Notes: generated by a model from the sequence alone, not told the origin. 64,000 nt of DNA from JAXMAF01 sp046350555 (GCA_046350555.1 JAXMAF010000017.1:51406-115405); one strand, 5' to 3'. Positions 45,889 through 56,093 are shown, numbered from the stretch's first letter. A program made the numbers and translations.

Positions 45889-46488
45889 TCACGACGGCTC
45901 GCGCGCGTTCGAGCTTGGCAGCGGCAACTGCTTCATGAAGTCCTGGTGCCGTCCGGTGCTGGACTGCATCAGCAGCTCGGCCAGTCGATCGGCGGCGTCG
46001 CACTGCCCGCGCAGGTCGACGTGCTTGCGTCCATCGGGCCCCCGCACGGTGACGTCGGTGATTCGATTCTTCGGCGTGCCGGTCGCCGTCACGGTTCCTG
46101 CGAGCCAGCCGTCGCGCCGCAGCAGCTCGACGAGCTGCGCAATCTCCTCGTCGGTCATCGTGCCGCTCCACGTGACCCGTCGATTCATGGCGTCGCGACC
46201 GCCACCAAAGCCGATGGCGCCCTCCGTGGAGACGGTCCAATAGGTCGCCTTGATCGCATCGACGTCGCGAAGGTCGACGACGAGCGAGACTCCGCCGGTG
46301 CGAGAGCTGGTGTCGGTCGCGCCGCCGGACGCGCATCCGGTCAGCGCCACGGGCAACGTCAGCGCGACGAGCACGACCCGCGACGAAGGCGCCGTCGTGG
46401 ACGCCACGGACCCGACGGCCCCGAACGCCGCCGCGACCGCGCGCACGACGCCCGCGAGCCGCGCTCGCTTCGCCGGGCACATCGTCAT
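45889..46488 (-). CDS. Hypothetical lipoprotein
   Basis: Protein of 199 residues. The signal core VVLVALTLPVALTGC ends in a lipobox at about Cys48, after a long Ala-rich N-region. The mature part reads SLVVDLRDVDAIKATYWTVSTEGAIGF, VTWSGTMTDEEIAQLVELLRRDGWL and VTVRGPDGRKHVDLRGQCDAADRL. The architecture is shared with the next lipoprotein upstream (46520-47338), so the two may be distant paralogues. I recognise no family. The start is ATG 46488, with ATG 46482 as an alternative. Confidence 0.65.
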   Translation of the reverse strand: MTMCPAKRARLAGVVRAVAAAFGAVGSVASTTAPSSRVVLVALTLPVALTGCASGGATDTSSRTGGVSLVVDLRDVDAIKATYWTVSTEGAIGFGGGRDAMNRRVTWSGTMTDEEIAQLVELLRRDGWLAGTVTATGTPKNRITDVTVRGPDGRKHVDLRGQCDAADRLAELLMQSSTGRHQDFMKQLPLPSSNAREPS

Positions 46489-46519
46489 GCTTGGGTGGCG
46501 CATCCTTGGCATCGCTGGC

Positions 46520-47338
46520 CTACGGCTCGCGCGCGGGCGCCGGCGTCCGCGAAGGTGTCGCGTCGCGCGCGGGCGCCGGCGTCCGCGCGGGCGCCACGTC
46601 GCGCGCTGGCGGCGCATCGCGCGTCGGCGCCACCTTCGGCGGTGGCGTCGCGTCGCGCGCCGGCCCGTTCCCTTCGTCCGGAGGCGGTGGCCGGTACATC
46701 GCGTATGGATCGGGGCCGAAGTCGTAGCGCACCACCGCGGGGTGGCGGGCCGCCGGCGGGTCGTCGCTGATCCACGCGAGCGCCGCCAGCTCGCGGATGA
46801 ACGGCGTGGTGGCCGGATCGAGGAGTCCGTCGGCGGCCCCGCGGCGCACGACGCGCCACGACTGGCCGTCGGCCTGGAAGGTGACGATGTGCACGATCTG
46901 ATCGGGCGCGGCGACGACCAGCGCATCGTTGCCCGGCGGCGTGCCGTCCTCGGGACTCGCCAGTCCAAGCCGGCGCGCCGCGCCCCAGATCGACTGGACC
47001 TGTTCGGTCGTCAATCGACGCGTGGTGCCCGGCCGCACGTCCGCGCGAAGCGTCCGGCCGACATCGGCGTGAAGCGTGCCGTCGGGAAAGAGGATGTAGC
47101 GACCTTGGCGCCGCTGCACGAGGTCGAGCGGAGCCGCGGGCTGGGAGGTCGTCGCGTCCGCCGACGGCGGCGCCGGGCTCGGGGGGCCGACGAGGACGAT
47201 GACGTCGATGGTCAGGTCCGGCGGCACCACGTCGTCGGCCCTTCCGACGGGCGGGCCGGGCCCCTCGCAGGCGAACAACATCGCCGCACCGGCCAGCGCG
47301 GCGATGATCGTCCGTCCTTGTCGGCGGTGGTGCGACAT
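46520..47338 (-). CDS. Hypothetical lipoprotein with Pro/Ala repeat tail
   Basis: Protein of 272 residues. MSHHRRQGRTIIAALAGAAMLFAC is a good lipoprotein signal (Cys 24). The mature domain contains RYILFPDGTLHADVG, RRLTTEQVQSIWGAARRLGL and DQIVHIVTFQADGQSWRVVRRG. The last 60 residues are a repeat of the APARDxTPxR type, encoded by a GC tandem repeat at about 46525-46680. Same strand and probable transcription unit as the lipoprotein at 45889. No family recognised. Confidence 0.65.
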   Translation of the reverse strand: MSHHRRQGRTIIAALAGAAMLFACEGPGPPVGRADDVVPPDLTIDVIVLVGPPSPAPPSADATTSQPAAPLDLVQRRQGRYILFPDGTLHADVGRTLRADVRPGTTRRLTTEQVQSIWGAARRLGLASPEDGTPPGNDALVVAAPDQIVHIVTFQADGQSWRVVRRGAADGLLDPATTPFIRELAALAWISDDPPAARHPAVVRYDFGPDPYAMYRPPPPDEGNGPARDATPPPKVAPTRDAPPARDVAPARTPAPARDATPSRTPAPAREP

Positions 47339-47529
47339 CGCGGCCATCGTAGCGATCGACGCGCGCGTCCGCGGCATGGTGGACGCGCCCGCGCGGCGTT
47401 CGGCGCGCGGGCGACTTGCCCTACGCTCCGCCGTCGTGTTTCATGGACGATTCCGCACTCGTCGGCGCGCCGATCGACGATCCTTCCGCGCGCCGCCGGC
47501 AGCGCCCGCCCGCCACGCAAGACCGTCCA

Positions 47530-49683
47530 ATGCGAACCAGCGTCACATGGCTCAACGACTACCTTGACCCGCCGGCCAGCGCCGAGGAGCAGGCGGCGCT
47601 GCTGACCCGCGCCGGACTGCCCTTCGATGGCCGCGAGGAGGTCGACGGCGACATCAGGCAGGAGATCGAGACGACGAGCAACCGCGGCGACTGCCTCTGT
47701 CACGTGGGGATGGCGCGCGAGGTCGCGGCGATGTCCGGCCGGTCGCTCAGGATGCCCGTCGCCTCGCCCGCGGCGACCGGACCCGACGTCGCCACCGTCG
47801 CCTCGGTCCGCAACGACGAGCCGTCGCGCTGCCCGCTCTACACCGCGCGGGTGATCCTCGGTGCGCAGGTCCGGCCATCGCCGCCGTGGCTCGCCGCCCG
47901 GCTGCGCGCCATCGGACAGATTCCGCGCAACAACATCGTCGATGCGACGAACTTCGTCCTCTTCGAGCTCGGGCAGCCCACCCACGTCTTCGATCTCGAC
48001 ACGCTGCATGGACGACGGATCGTCGTGCGCCTCGCGCGGCCGCAGGAACCGTTCCTGCCCATCGGCGAGGGCGCGTCGGAGGTTCGGCTCTCGCCCGACG
48101 ACCTGGTCATCGCCGACGCCGAGCGGGCCGTCGCCATCGCCGGCGTCAAGGGCGGCGCGCTCACGGCCGTGCGCGACACGACCACCAACCTGCTGCTCGA
48201 GGCGGCGACCTTCGATCCCGTCGCGGTGCGCCGCACGAGCCAGCGACTGCGCATCGCCAGCGACTCGAGCTACCGGTTCGAGCGCGGGGTCCATCCCGCC
48301 CAGGTCGATCCAGCCGCCGATCGCCTCGCCGCGCTCATCCTCGAGGTCGCCGGCGGAACGCTCTGCGCCGGCGTCCTTCGGTCCGGCGCGCCGATGCCGG
48401 CGCCGCGCACGATTGCGCTGCGCGTGGCGCGGTGCCGCAGGATCCTCGGCGTCGACGTGCCGGTCGAGAGCATGACGCGGTCGCTGGCGACGCTCGGATT
48501 CGCCCCGCGCCTCGTGACGTCGAGCCCCTCGCGCCATGGCCGCGGGCCGTCGCAGGGCGTCGCCGCGTCGGCCGGCGGCGCGGCGGGCGGCGCGGGCGAC
48601 ACGATCGAATGCACCGTGCCGCCGACCCGCATGGACATCGAGCGCGAGATCGACCTGATCGAGGAGGTCGCGCGGATGGCGGGCCAGGACGCGATCCCGA
48701 TCGCCGAGACGATCGCCGTGCGCGTGGCGCCGGCGCAGCCGCGCATCCAGGCGCGCCGCGCGATCCGCGATGCGCTCGCCGGGCTCGGCTTCGTCGAGGC
48801 CGTCACGCACTCGCTGATCGGCGAGGGCGCTGCGGCGCCGTTCGTCCGCGCCGGCGCCGCGGCCCTGCGCGTCGACGACGAGCGGGCGAAGTCGGAGCCG
48901 ATCCTGCGGCCGTCGATCGTGCCGAGCCTCCTCCGGGTCCGCCGGCACAACCTCGACCACGGCGTGCACCCGCTGGACCTCTTCGAGATGGCCGGCGTCT
49001 TCCATCAGCGCGGCGAGGCGCACCACGAGTCGGAGTCCCTGGCGCTGGCGATGGACGAGCGCTCGCGCGACACCGGGCTGCGTGCGCTTCGCGGCGTCGT
49101 GGAGCGCGTGCTGCGGCTCGTCGCCGGCGAGCGCGCGAACGTGGACCTGCGGCTGGCCGATGCGCCCTCGTGGCTCTCGCCCGCGTCGGAGATCGTGCTG
49201 CGCAACCCAGGCGGCGCGGCCGCGCCGTCCGGTGCGCCGCCGGCGGCCACCGTCGAGCGCGTCGTCGGCCGGATGGGTCGCGTCGCTCCGAGCGCGCTGC
49301 GGGTCTTCGGCCTGGAGGCGCCGATCCTCGTGGCCGAGATCGACCTCGACGGATTGCTCGATCGCTATCCGCCGGAGGTCGCCGCGCAGCCGCTGCCGGC
49401 CTTCCCCTCGATCGACCGCGACGTCTCGGCGATCGTCGACGAGCGCGTCGCGTGGCGCGACGTCGCGGCGGTGGTCGACGGGCTCTCCTTGGCGCTGCTC
49501 GAGGAGGTCCAGTTCGTCACCGTCTTCCGCGGCGCTCCGATCCGCGCCGGCGCCAAGTCCGTCACGCTTCGCCTTCGCTTCCGCAGCGGCGAGCGCACGC
49601 TCCGACACGAAGAGGTCGACCCGCAGGTGGAACTGGCCAAGCAGGCGCTCGGTGCGCGACTCGGCGCGGAGGTTCGCTCGTGA
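47530..49683 (+). CDS. pheT: Phenylalanine-tRNA ligase beta subunit, no tRNA-binding domain
   Basis: Beta subunit of the (alpha-beta)2 phenylalanyl-tRNA synthetase, 717 residues from ATG 47530. The start (MRTSVTWLNDYLD) is followed after only about 50 residues by EIETTSNRGDCLCHVGMAREVAA, so the EMAP-like tRNA-binding domain normally between them is absent. B3/B4 (RNNIVDATNFVLFELGQPTHVFDLD), B5 (VPPTRMDIEREIDLIEEVAR) and the C-terminal FDX-ACB domain (FPSIDRDVSAIVDE..RTLRHEEVD) are present. A 25-residue Gly/Ala/Ser insertion precedes B5 (RGPSQGVAASAGGAAGG). pheS is not adjacent upstream. The stop overlaps the next gene's GTG (GTGA at 49680). Confidence 0.95.
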   Translation: MRTSVTWLNDYLDPPASAEEQAALLTRAGLPFDGREEVDGDIRQEIETTSNRGDCLCHVGMAREVAAMSGRSLRMPVASPAATGPDVATVASVRNDEPSRCPLYTARVILGAQVRPSPPWLAARLRAIGQIPRNNIVDATNFVLFELGQPTHVFDLDTLHGRRIVVRLARPQEPFLPIGEGASEVRLSPDDLVIADAERAVAIAGVKGGALTAVRDTTTNLLLEAATFDPVAVRRTSQRLRIASDSSYRFERGVHPAQVDPAADRLAALILEVAGGTLCAGVLRSGAPMPAPRTIALRVARCRRILGVDVPVESMTRSLATLGFAPRLVTSSPSRHGRGPSQGVAASAGGAAGGAGDTIECTVPPTRMDIEREIDLIEEVARMAGQDAIPIAETIAVRVAPAQPRIQARRAIRDALAGLGFVEAVTHSLIGEGAAAPFVRAGAAALRVDDERAKSEPILRPSIVPSLLRVRRHNLDHGVHPLDLFEMAGVFHQRGEAHHESESLALAMDERSRDTGLRALRGVVERVLRLVAGERANVDLRLADAPSWLSPASEIVLRNPGGAAAPSGAPPAATVERVVGRMGRVAPSALRVFGLEAPILVAEIDLDGLLDRYPPEVAAQPLPAFPSIDRDVSAIVDERVAWRDVAAVVDGLSLALLEEVQFVTVFRGAPIRAGAKSVTLRLRFRSGERTLRHEEVDPQVELAKQALGARLGAEVRS

Positions 49684-50400
49684 GCGAGGGAGAGCGTTCG
49701 CGCCAACCGTCGTCTGGCGCACCGGAGGCGCCGCGTCGATCCAACGCCCCGGCGATGGCGCCGGGAACGGCGCCGCCGGCGAGGCCGACCGTCGACGATC
49801 GATCGACCTCCCTCGCGGACCTCTCACTGCGCGAACTGCTCCGGCGCGTGGCCGACCGGCGGCCGATCCCCGGCGGCGGCGCCGTGGCCGGCGTGACGCT
49901 CGCGCTCGGGGCCGCGCTGGGCCGGATGGTCCTGGCCTACACGATCGGCAAGCCGCGCACGCCGAGCATGCCGGCCTGCACGCGGCGGCCGACGAGTCGC
50001 TCGCCGCGACGGGCGAGGCGGCGCTCGCCTCGCCGACGACGACGCCCGCGCTACGAACGCCTCAACGCGGCTCCTGAAGCTCGCCGAGGGCGATGCGCGA
50101 CGGATCGCCGAGCTGCCCTTGGCGGTGGACGAGGCCATCGCGGCGCCGCGGACCATGCTCGAACTCGCCCGCGCCGCGTCGGAGACGCTGGCCGGAATTG
50201 CTGGAACCACCAACGCGCAGCTCGACAGCGACCTCGTCATCGCCCGATCGCTGATCGACCGCGCCGGGCACGCCGCGGCGCTCAACGTCCGGGCCAACCT
50301 TCCGCTGCTGACCGATCGCGCCGCGGCGCAGCGCGCCGACAAGGCCGTCTCGACCGAGCTCGCGCGACTCGCCGGCTCGACGGGCCCGAGCGCTCCGTAG
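49680..50400 (+). CDS. Cyclodeaminase/cyclohydrolase-family protein, frameshifted
   Basis: FTCD cyclodeaminase-like protein. From the GTG at 49680 the frame reads SLADLSLRELLRRVADRRPIPGGGAVAGVTLALGAALGRMVLAYTIGK (residues about 45-95 of the frame), which is the family N-terminus including PGGG. The next part (AEHAGLHAAADESLAATGEAAL) is in a second frame, YERLNAA is back in the first, and LKLAEGDARRIAELPLAVDEAIAAPRTM through SELARLAG-like text to 50400 is in a third. At least three indels fall between about 49960 and 50080. Either a decaying gene or several base-call errors. It is coupled to pheT. Confidence 0.7.
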
Positions 50401-50432
50401 CGGCCTCGGGAAGGAACCAACCACGCCACCCT

Positions 50433-51659
50433 ATGGTGAACCATGATCGCACCGGTCGGTCAGCGCACCGATTGGCGGCTGGTGCAGCCACTCGCCACGA
50501 ACGCCTCCACGTCTTTCGACGGGCGCACCGAACCTTCGGTCGGAGAACGCCCGCGCATGGCGGCGCGCCGCCGGAACGCCCGCGTGGCGGCGATCCATCC
50601 GCGCCGGTCGCGACGCACCGCGAAGCCCTGCTCCTCGACGCGCTGCAATGCATCACGGGACCCGGTGACGCGGGCAGGCGCGGCGCGGCGCGGCTGCTCG
50701 AGCACGCCCCGCGCCTTGGTGTCCGCCCGGCGCACCTCTGCTGCGCAGTCGACGCGCGCGGTCGAGCGCGCCTGAGCGCCCTGGCGCTGCCGGGACCGGG
50801 TCGAACGGCCCAGGTCGCGTGCACGAGGCCGCGCAGCGACGACGAGTGCGGCGTGTCCGGCCGGCTCGTCGCTGCCGCCACGGGCGGACTCGTGCCGGAG
50901 GAGGCGAGCGTCGCCCAGGCGCTGCTCGAACCGCTGGACGGAGCGGCCGGCGCCACCGCGGGCCCGAGCAACGGCGCGGCGACCACCGCCGGGCTGGTCG
51001 CGGCGCTCGACGAGGATCGATCGGAGCAGGCGCTGCACGTCCGCGCGTTCCTCGCGGCGGGCTTCGCGCCACTGGCGGTGCTGGACACGATGGTTCACGT
51101 CGTCACGAGGCGCGACGCGCATCCCGCCGCGGCGCGAGACGCGGCCCGCGCCACGATTCGCCCGTGGACGCGAGGCGATCCGGTGCTCGTCCGCGTGCTC
51201 GAGGCGAGCTACGAGGCGACGCGCGATTGTCCCGGACTGTGCGGCCTGCGGCGCACCGAGGACATCATCGCCGGACATCTCGCGAGCGGTCGCTACGAGC
51301 CATCGCTCTGGTCGATCCTCCACGTCAACGGCGTTCCTTCCGGTGCACTGCTCCTCGGCGCCTCGCACGCGGGCGATGGACTGGACCTGATCTACCTCGG
51401 CCTCGCCGCCGCCGTGCGCGGCCGCGGATACGGAGCGCTGCTGGTCGAACACGCCGTGCGCCACGCGGCGGCGCGACGCGAACCGCGCGTCTGTCTCGCG
51501 GTCGATCGCGCCAACACGCCCGCGGTGCGCCTCTACGAGCGCTTCGGGTTCCGCGCGACCACATCGCGGCTCGCGATGATCCGCCGCGTGCGCGCGCTCG
51601 ATCCTCCGCGCGACGACGCATCGCCGCGAAGTCAAGGCGCCGACGACCAATCGCGGTGA
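50433..51659 (+). CDS. GNAT-family N-acetyltransferase
   Basis: Cytosolic protein of 408 residues with a C-terminal GNAT domain: YEATRDCPGLCGLRRTEDIIAGHLASGRYEPSLW, then LDLIYLGLAAAVRGRGYGALLVEHAVRHA (acetyl-CoA loop RGRGYG) and LAVDRANTPAVRLYERFGFR. The N-terminal half (ALLLDALQC...LLEHAPRLGVRPAHLCCAVD) is typical of a planctomycete two-domain GNAT. The first 45 residues look out of character (HRLAAGAATRHERLHVF), while an overlapping frame from ATG 50443 starts more naturally (MIAPVGQRTDWRLVQPLA). A frameshift near 50500-50620 is therefore possible. Substrate unknown. Confidence 0.8.
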   Translation: MVNHDRTGRSAHRLAAGAATRHERLHVFRRAHRTFGRRTPAHGGAPPERPRGGDPSAPVATHREALLLDALQCITGPGDAGRRGAARLLEHAPRLGVRPAHLCCAVDARGRARLSALALPGPGRTAQVACTRPRSDDECGVSGRLVAAATGGLVPEEASVAQALLEPLDGAAGATAGPSNGAATTAGLVAALDEDRSEQALHVRAFLAAGFAPLAVLDTMVHVVTRRDAHPAAARDAARATIRPWTRGDPVLVRVLEASYEATRDCPGLCGLRRTEDIIAGHLASGRYEPSLWSILHVNGVPSGALLLGASHAGDGLDLIYLGLAAAVRGRGYGALLVEHAVRHAAARREPRVCLAVDRANTPAVRLYERFGFRATTSRLAMIRRVRALDPPRDDASPRSQGADDQSR

Positions 51660-52729
51660 TGTTGCGCGCGGACCGACTTCGCGGCGTCTCGCAAGCGCGA
51701 CAGCTTTTCCACCGCGCATAGACCACGTTCGGATTGTGTGGTGGAAAAAAAGTTGTCGTCGCTCCGAGGCCGATGACATCGCGGGTCCAGCGCCTCGTTC
51801 GTGTTTCTTCGCCGCGCGCGTCGCCTTGCGGTCTTGAGAAGCACGGGCGCGACGCTAACCTGCTCGTCGCACTCAAGGACGGGTGCCTGACTGGCCCCGA
51901 CGGCTTTCGCCGTCGTGTGAAGCGCCGCTCGGATCGGAGGGAAGACCGTCAAGGGTGGAATCGTCAGCCGCGCGCGCGGCCGATGTCCACCTGCGCCCGG
52001 GTCCTTCCAGCCGATCCGAGCGAGCGCCTGTCTCGGGGGCGTTCCGGAGTCCGGTTCGAATGGCGCACGTGGGGCCAGTCGAGCCGGTCGGTTCAGTCGG
52101 AGTGGGACGGATCCGTCGCGCACCTCCGTCTCGCTGGGCAACGCAGCAACCCGACGTCTTGTCGTTCTTCGGTTCCATCGATCGCCCTTCACGAACGGCG
52201 ATCGATTCAAGGGGAATCCGAGTCGCGGTGGCCGCGCGCCATCCTCGACTCCCGACGCAACCCTTCCGTCGGGAAATCGGCGTCGGCACGAGCGCCGCAG
52301 ACGGCCGCTTCGCATCTCTTCTCGGCCTTGCCGACTGGATCCCATGACCCAGACACCTTCCCGCGGCTCTTCCTCGATCGGCCCACGATTCGCTCGGCGT
52401 CGCGACGGCGACCAGCACGAGCCCATCGCCGCGGCGCCCGGTCGAGGTCGCGGCGGAGAGGGCCATCATCCCGGCGCCGAGGGCGACGGAATCGGACGAG
52501 ACGAGGCCCATCGCGCCGGAAGGGTCGTGACAATCGCGAAAAGCGCGGAAAGAGCGAAAAGCCGCGACAAGCACGACAAGCCCGACATGTCGGACGTGTC
52601 AGGCATGTCGAACATGCCCGACATGCCGGGTCGGGCGGAAGCCGCCCGCACCGCCGGCACCCACGCGCCGGCCGGAAGGTGCGGCCGGAGCGGGCATCCG
52701 CCACGGGTGGCGCCGGCGAGGCCGTCGCG
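51660..52729. other. Gene-poor region before dnaA with origin-like features
   Basis: A 1.07-kb stretch with no ORF I can support. 51701-51755 is AT-rich for this genome and holds TTTTCCACC and GGTGGAAAAAAA in inverted orientation, close to the DnaA box TTATCCACA. A promoter-like pair TTGAGA (51834) and TAACCT (51856) has a 16-bp spacer. Near 52583-52635 GACATGTCGG/CATGCCCGACATG repeats form short palindromes. Position beside dnaA makes oriC possible, but the box matches are weak. Confidence 0.35.
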
Positions 52730-54352
52730 ATGGGAACGATCGACCCGACCCTGCTCGCCGCGCTGCGCGAGCGGATCGGCGCCCAGGCGGTCGCGTTGGT
52801 TCGGCGACGGCGCGGCGCTCGCCGGCAACGGATCGTCGCTGGTCGTCCGCGCCGCCGGCGTTCCAGCCGACGGCATTCGCGAGCGGCGGCGCTGACCTCG
52901 CCGCGGTCCTCGAGGCATGCGTCAGCCCCGATGCCGGTCGACTACCAGATCGATCCCGCGGCCGGCGCACCCGGGCCTCGGCCGCGGCGCGGCGGCGACC
53001 CCAGCGCTCGCGACGATGAGGCGCGCGGTCGGAACCGCCATGGCTTCCTCGCCGGCTGCATTGCCGGGCACCGGCGTGACGTCGCCGCACGTCGCGGCCC
53101 GCAGCTCCCCGCCGTCTCCGGAGCGGGCGCCCCGTCGTTCGACGGCGAACCCGCGCCGGGCGGGCTGCCGACGGTGCGCGCGGCGAGGCAGCCCTGACCG
53201 GCTCACGCCGGCTCGACCGCGCCCAGCCCGCGCCTCGAGGAGTTCGTCACCGGGGAGTCCAATCGGCTCGCCTTCGATGCGGCGACGCATGGCCGATCCG
53301 GAGGGCCTGCCGCGTTCCTCTTCCTCCACGGGGAATGCGGCGTCGGCAAGACCCACCTGCTGCGCGGCATCTGCCGCCGGCGGCTCGGCTCGCGCCGCCA
53401 GCAGGTGCTCTACACGACCGGCGAGGCGTTCACGAACGAGTTCATCGCCGCGCTTCGCACGCATCGGCTCGACGAGTTCCGCCGCTGGATCCGCAGCCTC
53501 GACCTGCTCGCCATCGACGACGTCCACTTCCTCGCCGACAAGCAGCGCACCACGAGCGAGTTCCTCCACACGATCGACGCCATCGGACTCGACGGCAACC
53601 GCGTCGTCCTCGCCTCCGACGCACCGCTCGATCGGATCCGCGCCTTCTCGCAGGCGCTCGTCAGCCGGCTCAAGGCGGGCATGGTGGTGCACATCGAGCT
53701 GCCGGAGCGCTCGCTCCGGCTGGCGCTGCTCCGCCGGCTCGCGGAGCGTCGCGGCGTGCGGCTGACGCCCGAGGCGGAAGAGGCGCTGGTCGCGAAGATC
53801 ACCGGGACGGCGCGCGAGATCGAAGGGGCGCTGCACAAGCTCGAGCTCCTTCGCGACGTGAGGCCCGCCGCCCTCGAACCCGCGCGGCGCGGCGGCGCGC
53901 CGCGGGATGCGCAACGGCCCGAGCCCGGCGCCGCGATCGAGACCGCGCCGCCGCCCATCGACGACCACGCGGTCGGCGTCGTGTTGCGCGACGCCGGCGG
54001 CGAGCGCGGCGAACCGGTGCGCCCCGCGGCGATCGTCGCGGCGGTCTGCGCGGTCCTCGGGATCGAGCGCTCCGAGCTTCTCGGACACTCGCGACACCGC
54101 AAGGTCGTGCTCGGACGCATGCTCGTGGCCCGGGTCTGCCGCGAGCTCACGACGATGAGCTTCCCGGAGATCGCCCGCGTCCTCGGGCGCAGGAACCACT
54201 CCACCGTTCACTGCGCGCATCAGCGGATCTGCAAGCTCCTGGAACGCCACGCGCGGGTCGAGGACGCCATCGACGGCGCATCGGTCGGCGGCACCATGGC
54301 CATCGACGAGATCATCGAGCAGGTCAGGCGGACGGCGCGGCGGAGCGGTTGA
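52730..54352 (+). CDS. dnaA: Replication initiator DnaA, N-terminal half frameshifted
   Basis: Initiator ATPase that binds oriC. From ATG 52730: MGTIDPTLLAALRERIGAQAVA, then in the next frame WFGDGAALAGNGSSLVVRAAGVPADGIRER, then ADLAAVLEACV in a third frame and VDYQIDP in the original one. The domain II linker is scrambled and contains an in-frame TGA at 53195-53197. The rest is intact: RLEEFVTGESNRLAFDAA, Walker A HGECGVGKTHLLRG, Walker B LLAIDDVHFLADK, and domain IV HRKVVLGRMLVARVCRELT, EIARVLGRRNHSTVHCAHQRI. At least three single-base indels lie between 52800 and 53200. A shortened version could start at GTG 53405 but would lack the P-loop. Confidence 0.85.
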
Positions 54353-54371
54353 GCGACGGTACACTCCCGGC

Positions 54372-56093
54372 ATGCCCGAACGAGGTCGTCACGGAGGTCG
54401 TCGCCACGGTCGTCCTGGAGCGCGTCGCGGCTGGTTTCCGGCGCTGATCGCCGTCGCGATCCTCTCGACATGGTTCGTGGCGGGTCGCCCCGCGACGGCG
54501 CAGGCCCCCGATGCCGAGGAGATGGCCATCTCGCAGCTTCGCAAGGCCGCGACCTTCCGCAGCAGCGGACTGCACCACGCGCTCCTGCTGGCGCTGCGCG
54601 ACCTGCGCGATCCCGCGATGAAGCCCTTCTTCCAGTCGCTGGTCCAGGCCGACCATTGGACGATCCAGCTCGACGCGATCCTGGGCCTGGCGGAGCTGGG
54701 CGGAGAGAACCACGTCGACGCCTTTCTCCTGGGTCGGCTGCGCGAGGAGCGGGATCGCGCCGACGCGGTCCGCATCGCCCTCGAGATGGGGATGCTCGAC
54801 CGCGACCAGATCGAGAAGATCCTCGCCTGGGACGACCTGCCGTCGCTCGCGCGCGTGGTGCTCCTCGCCGAGTTGAGGAGGCTGGGTGGAACGCCCGACC
54901 CGGCGCTGCTCCAGCGGCTCGTGACGAATCCCGATCCGGCGATCGCCGGCCTCGCCGCGTGCATCGCCGCCCAATGTGCCGCGCCCGCGGCTGCGCCAGC
55001 CGGAGAGGCGTCGCCCGATGCGTCGAAGGCCGCGCCCGATTCGAAGGGCGCTGCGCCGCTCGAGCAGTTCGCGCAGACGCTCCGGCAGCTCCAGCCCGCC
55101 GACCGCGACGGCGTGATCGAGGAGATCGCGAACGCCGCGCGGCGCTACGACCTGCCCGTCGCGATCGACCTGCTCTCGTTCCGCGTCACGGGCGAGGACG
55201 AGGATCCCGGGCCGCAGGAGTCGGTCGTCGGCATGGCGCTGGCGCTCGAACCCAAGCGCGGGCTTGCGTTGTGGAAGAAGATGCTCGGCCGGTCGCCGTC
55301 GTACGCCGACCGCGTGCGCGACGGACTCATCCTGCTGCTGAGCGCGAAGCGCCTTCCGCCGGAGGCGTTCGACGCCATCGTGCAGGAGAAGCCGGCGGAG
55401 AAGGCCGGCGGGAAGGCCGGCGCCAAGACCGAGGCCAACACCGCCACGAACCCCGACGGGAAGACCGACGGCGCCGCGGCGGTCAAGCCATCGGACGATC
55501 CGCTGCTGAAGGCGATGGTCGCCGCCGGCAAGGCCGTCGCGACCGGCCGCGACACCGCGGCGGCGCTCGCGCATCTCTACGACGTCGGCAACCGCCGCTG
55601 CTGTCGCTGGGTCCTCGCCGCCGCCGAGGATCTCGACGCCGCGGGCGCGTCGTCGGTCTACGAACACGTCATTGCGCAGGTGGACGATCCGAAGCAGCGG
55701 ACGCCCGATCGGCGCAACGACGCCATCGACGCCGCGGCGCGGTTGATTGAGCGCGATCCAGACGCGCTCAAGCGGCTGCTCGCGGCGGCCGAGGACGACG
55801 GGCCCACGCAGGAGGCGATCCTCCTCGGACTCGCCAACACGCGCAGTCCCGACGCAGGCGACGCCGCGGCCACCGTGCGCCGCATCGGCGCCGGGCGGAA
55901 CGATTCGCTGGCGCTGCTCATCATGGCCCGCCATCGCGCCGAGCTCGCGCCGGACGACCTGCGGCTGCTCGGACTCATCGCGGGCGGCGGTGGCGGCGTC
56001 GACGAGACGCTGCGCGCCCAGGCCGCGTGGCTCTACCTGAAGCGCAGCGGCAAGCTCGAGTCGGCGCTGGCCAAGGTGGTTGGATCGTCGTGA
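54372..56093 (+). CDS. Exported HEAT-like repeat protein
   Basis: Protein of 573 residues. The basic N-region and hydrophobic segment (WFPALIAVAILSTWFVAG, residues 21-38) suggest export or anchoring. The rest is helical and repetitive in a HEAT-like way (LLLALRDLRDPAMKPFFQSLVQADHWTIQLDAILGLAELG; LLQRLVTNPDPAIAGLAACIAAQ). Two low-complexity Ala/Lys/Gly linkers interrupt it (GEASPDASKAAPDS; GGKAGAKTEANTATN). No enzyme motif. It lies 19 bp after dnaA and 100 bp before the aminotransferase, on the same strand. Confidence 0.65.
   Translation: MPERGRHGGRRHGRPGARRGWFPALIAVAILSTWFVAGRPATAQAPDAEEMAISQLRKAATFRSSGLHHALLLALRDLRDPAMKPFFQSLVQADHWTIQLDAILGLAELGGENHVDAFLLGRLREERDRADAVRIALEMGMLDRDQIEKILAWDDLPSLARVVLLAELRRLGGTPDPALLQRLVTNPDPAIAGLAACIAAQCAAPAAAPAGEASPDASKAAPDSKGAAPLEQFAQTLRQLQPADRDGVIEEIANAARRYDLPVAIDLLSFRVTGEDEDPGPQESVVGMALALEPKRGLALWKKMLGRSPSYADRVRDGLILLLSAKRLPPEAFDAIVQEKPAEKAGGKAGAKTEANTATNPDGKTDGAAAVKPSDDPLLKAMVAAGKAVATGRDTAAALAHLYDVGNRRCCRWVLAAAEDLDAAGASSVYEHVIAQVDDPKQRTPDRRNDAIDAAARLIERDPDALKRLLAAAEDDGPTQEAILLGLANTRSPDAGDAAATVRRIGAGRNDSLALLIMARHRAELAPDDLRLLGLIAGGGGGVDETLRAQAAWLYLKRSGKLESALAKVVGSS

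Noticed and set aside
51873..52574. Minus-strand ORF of 233 codons
   Set aside because: No start context or motif, and codon use looks like antisense noise in a GC-rich intergenic region.
52344..52895. Plus-strand ORF of 183 codons before dnaA
   Set aside because: Composition is Arg/Gly/Ser-rich, it includes a DNA palindrome repeat read as MSDVSGMSNMPDMPG, and it overlaps dnaA; no family pattern.
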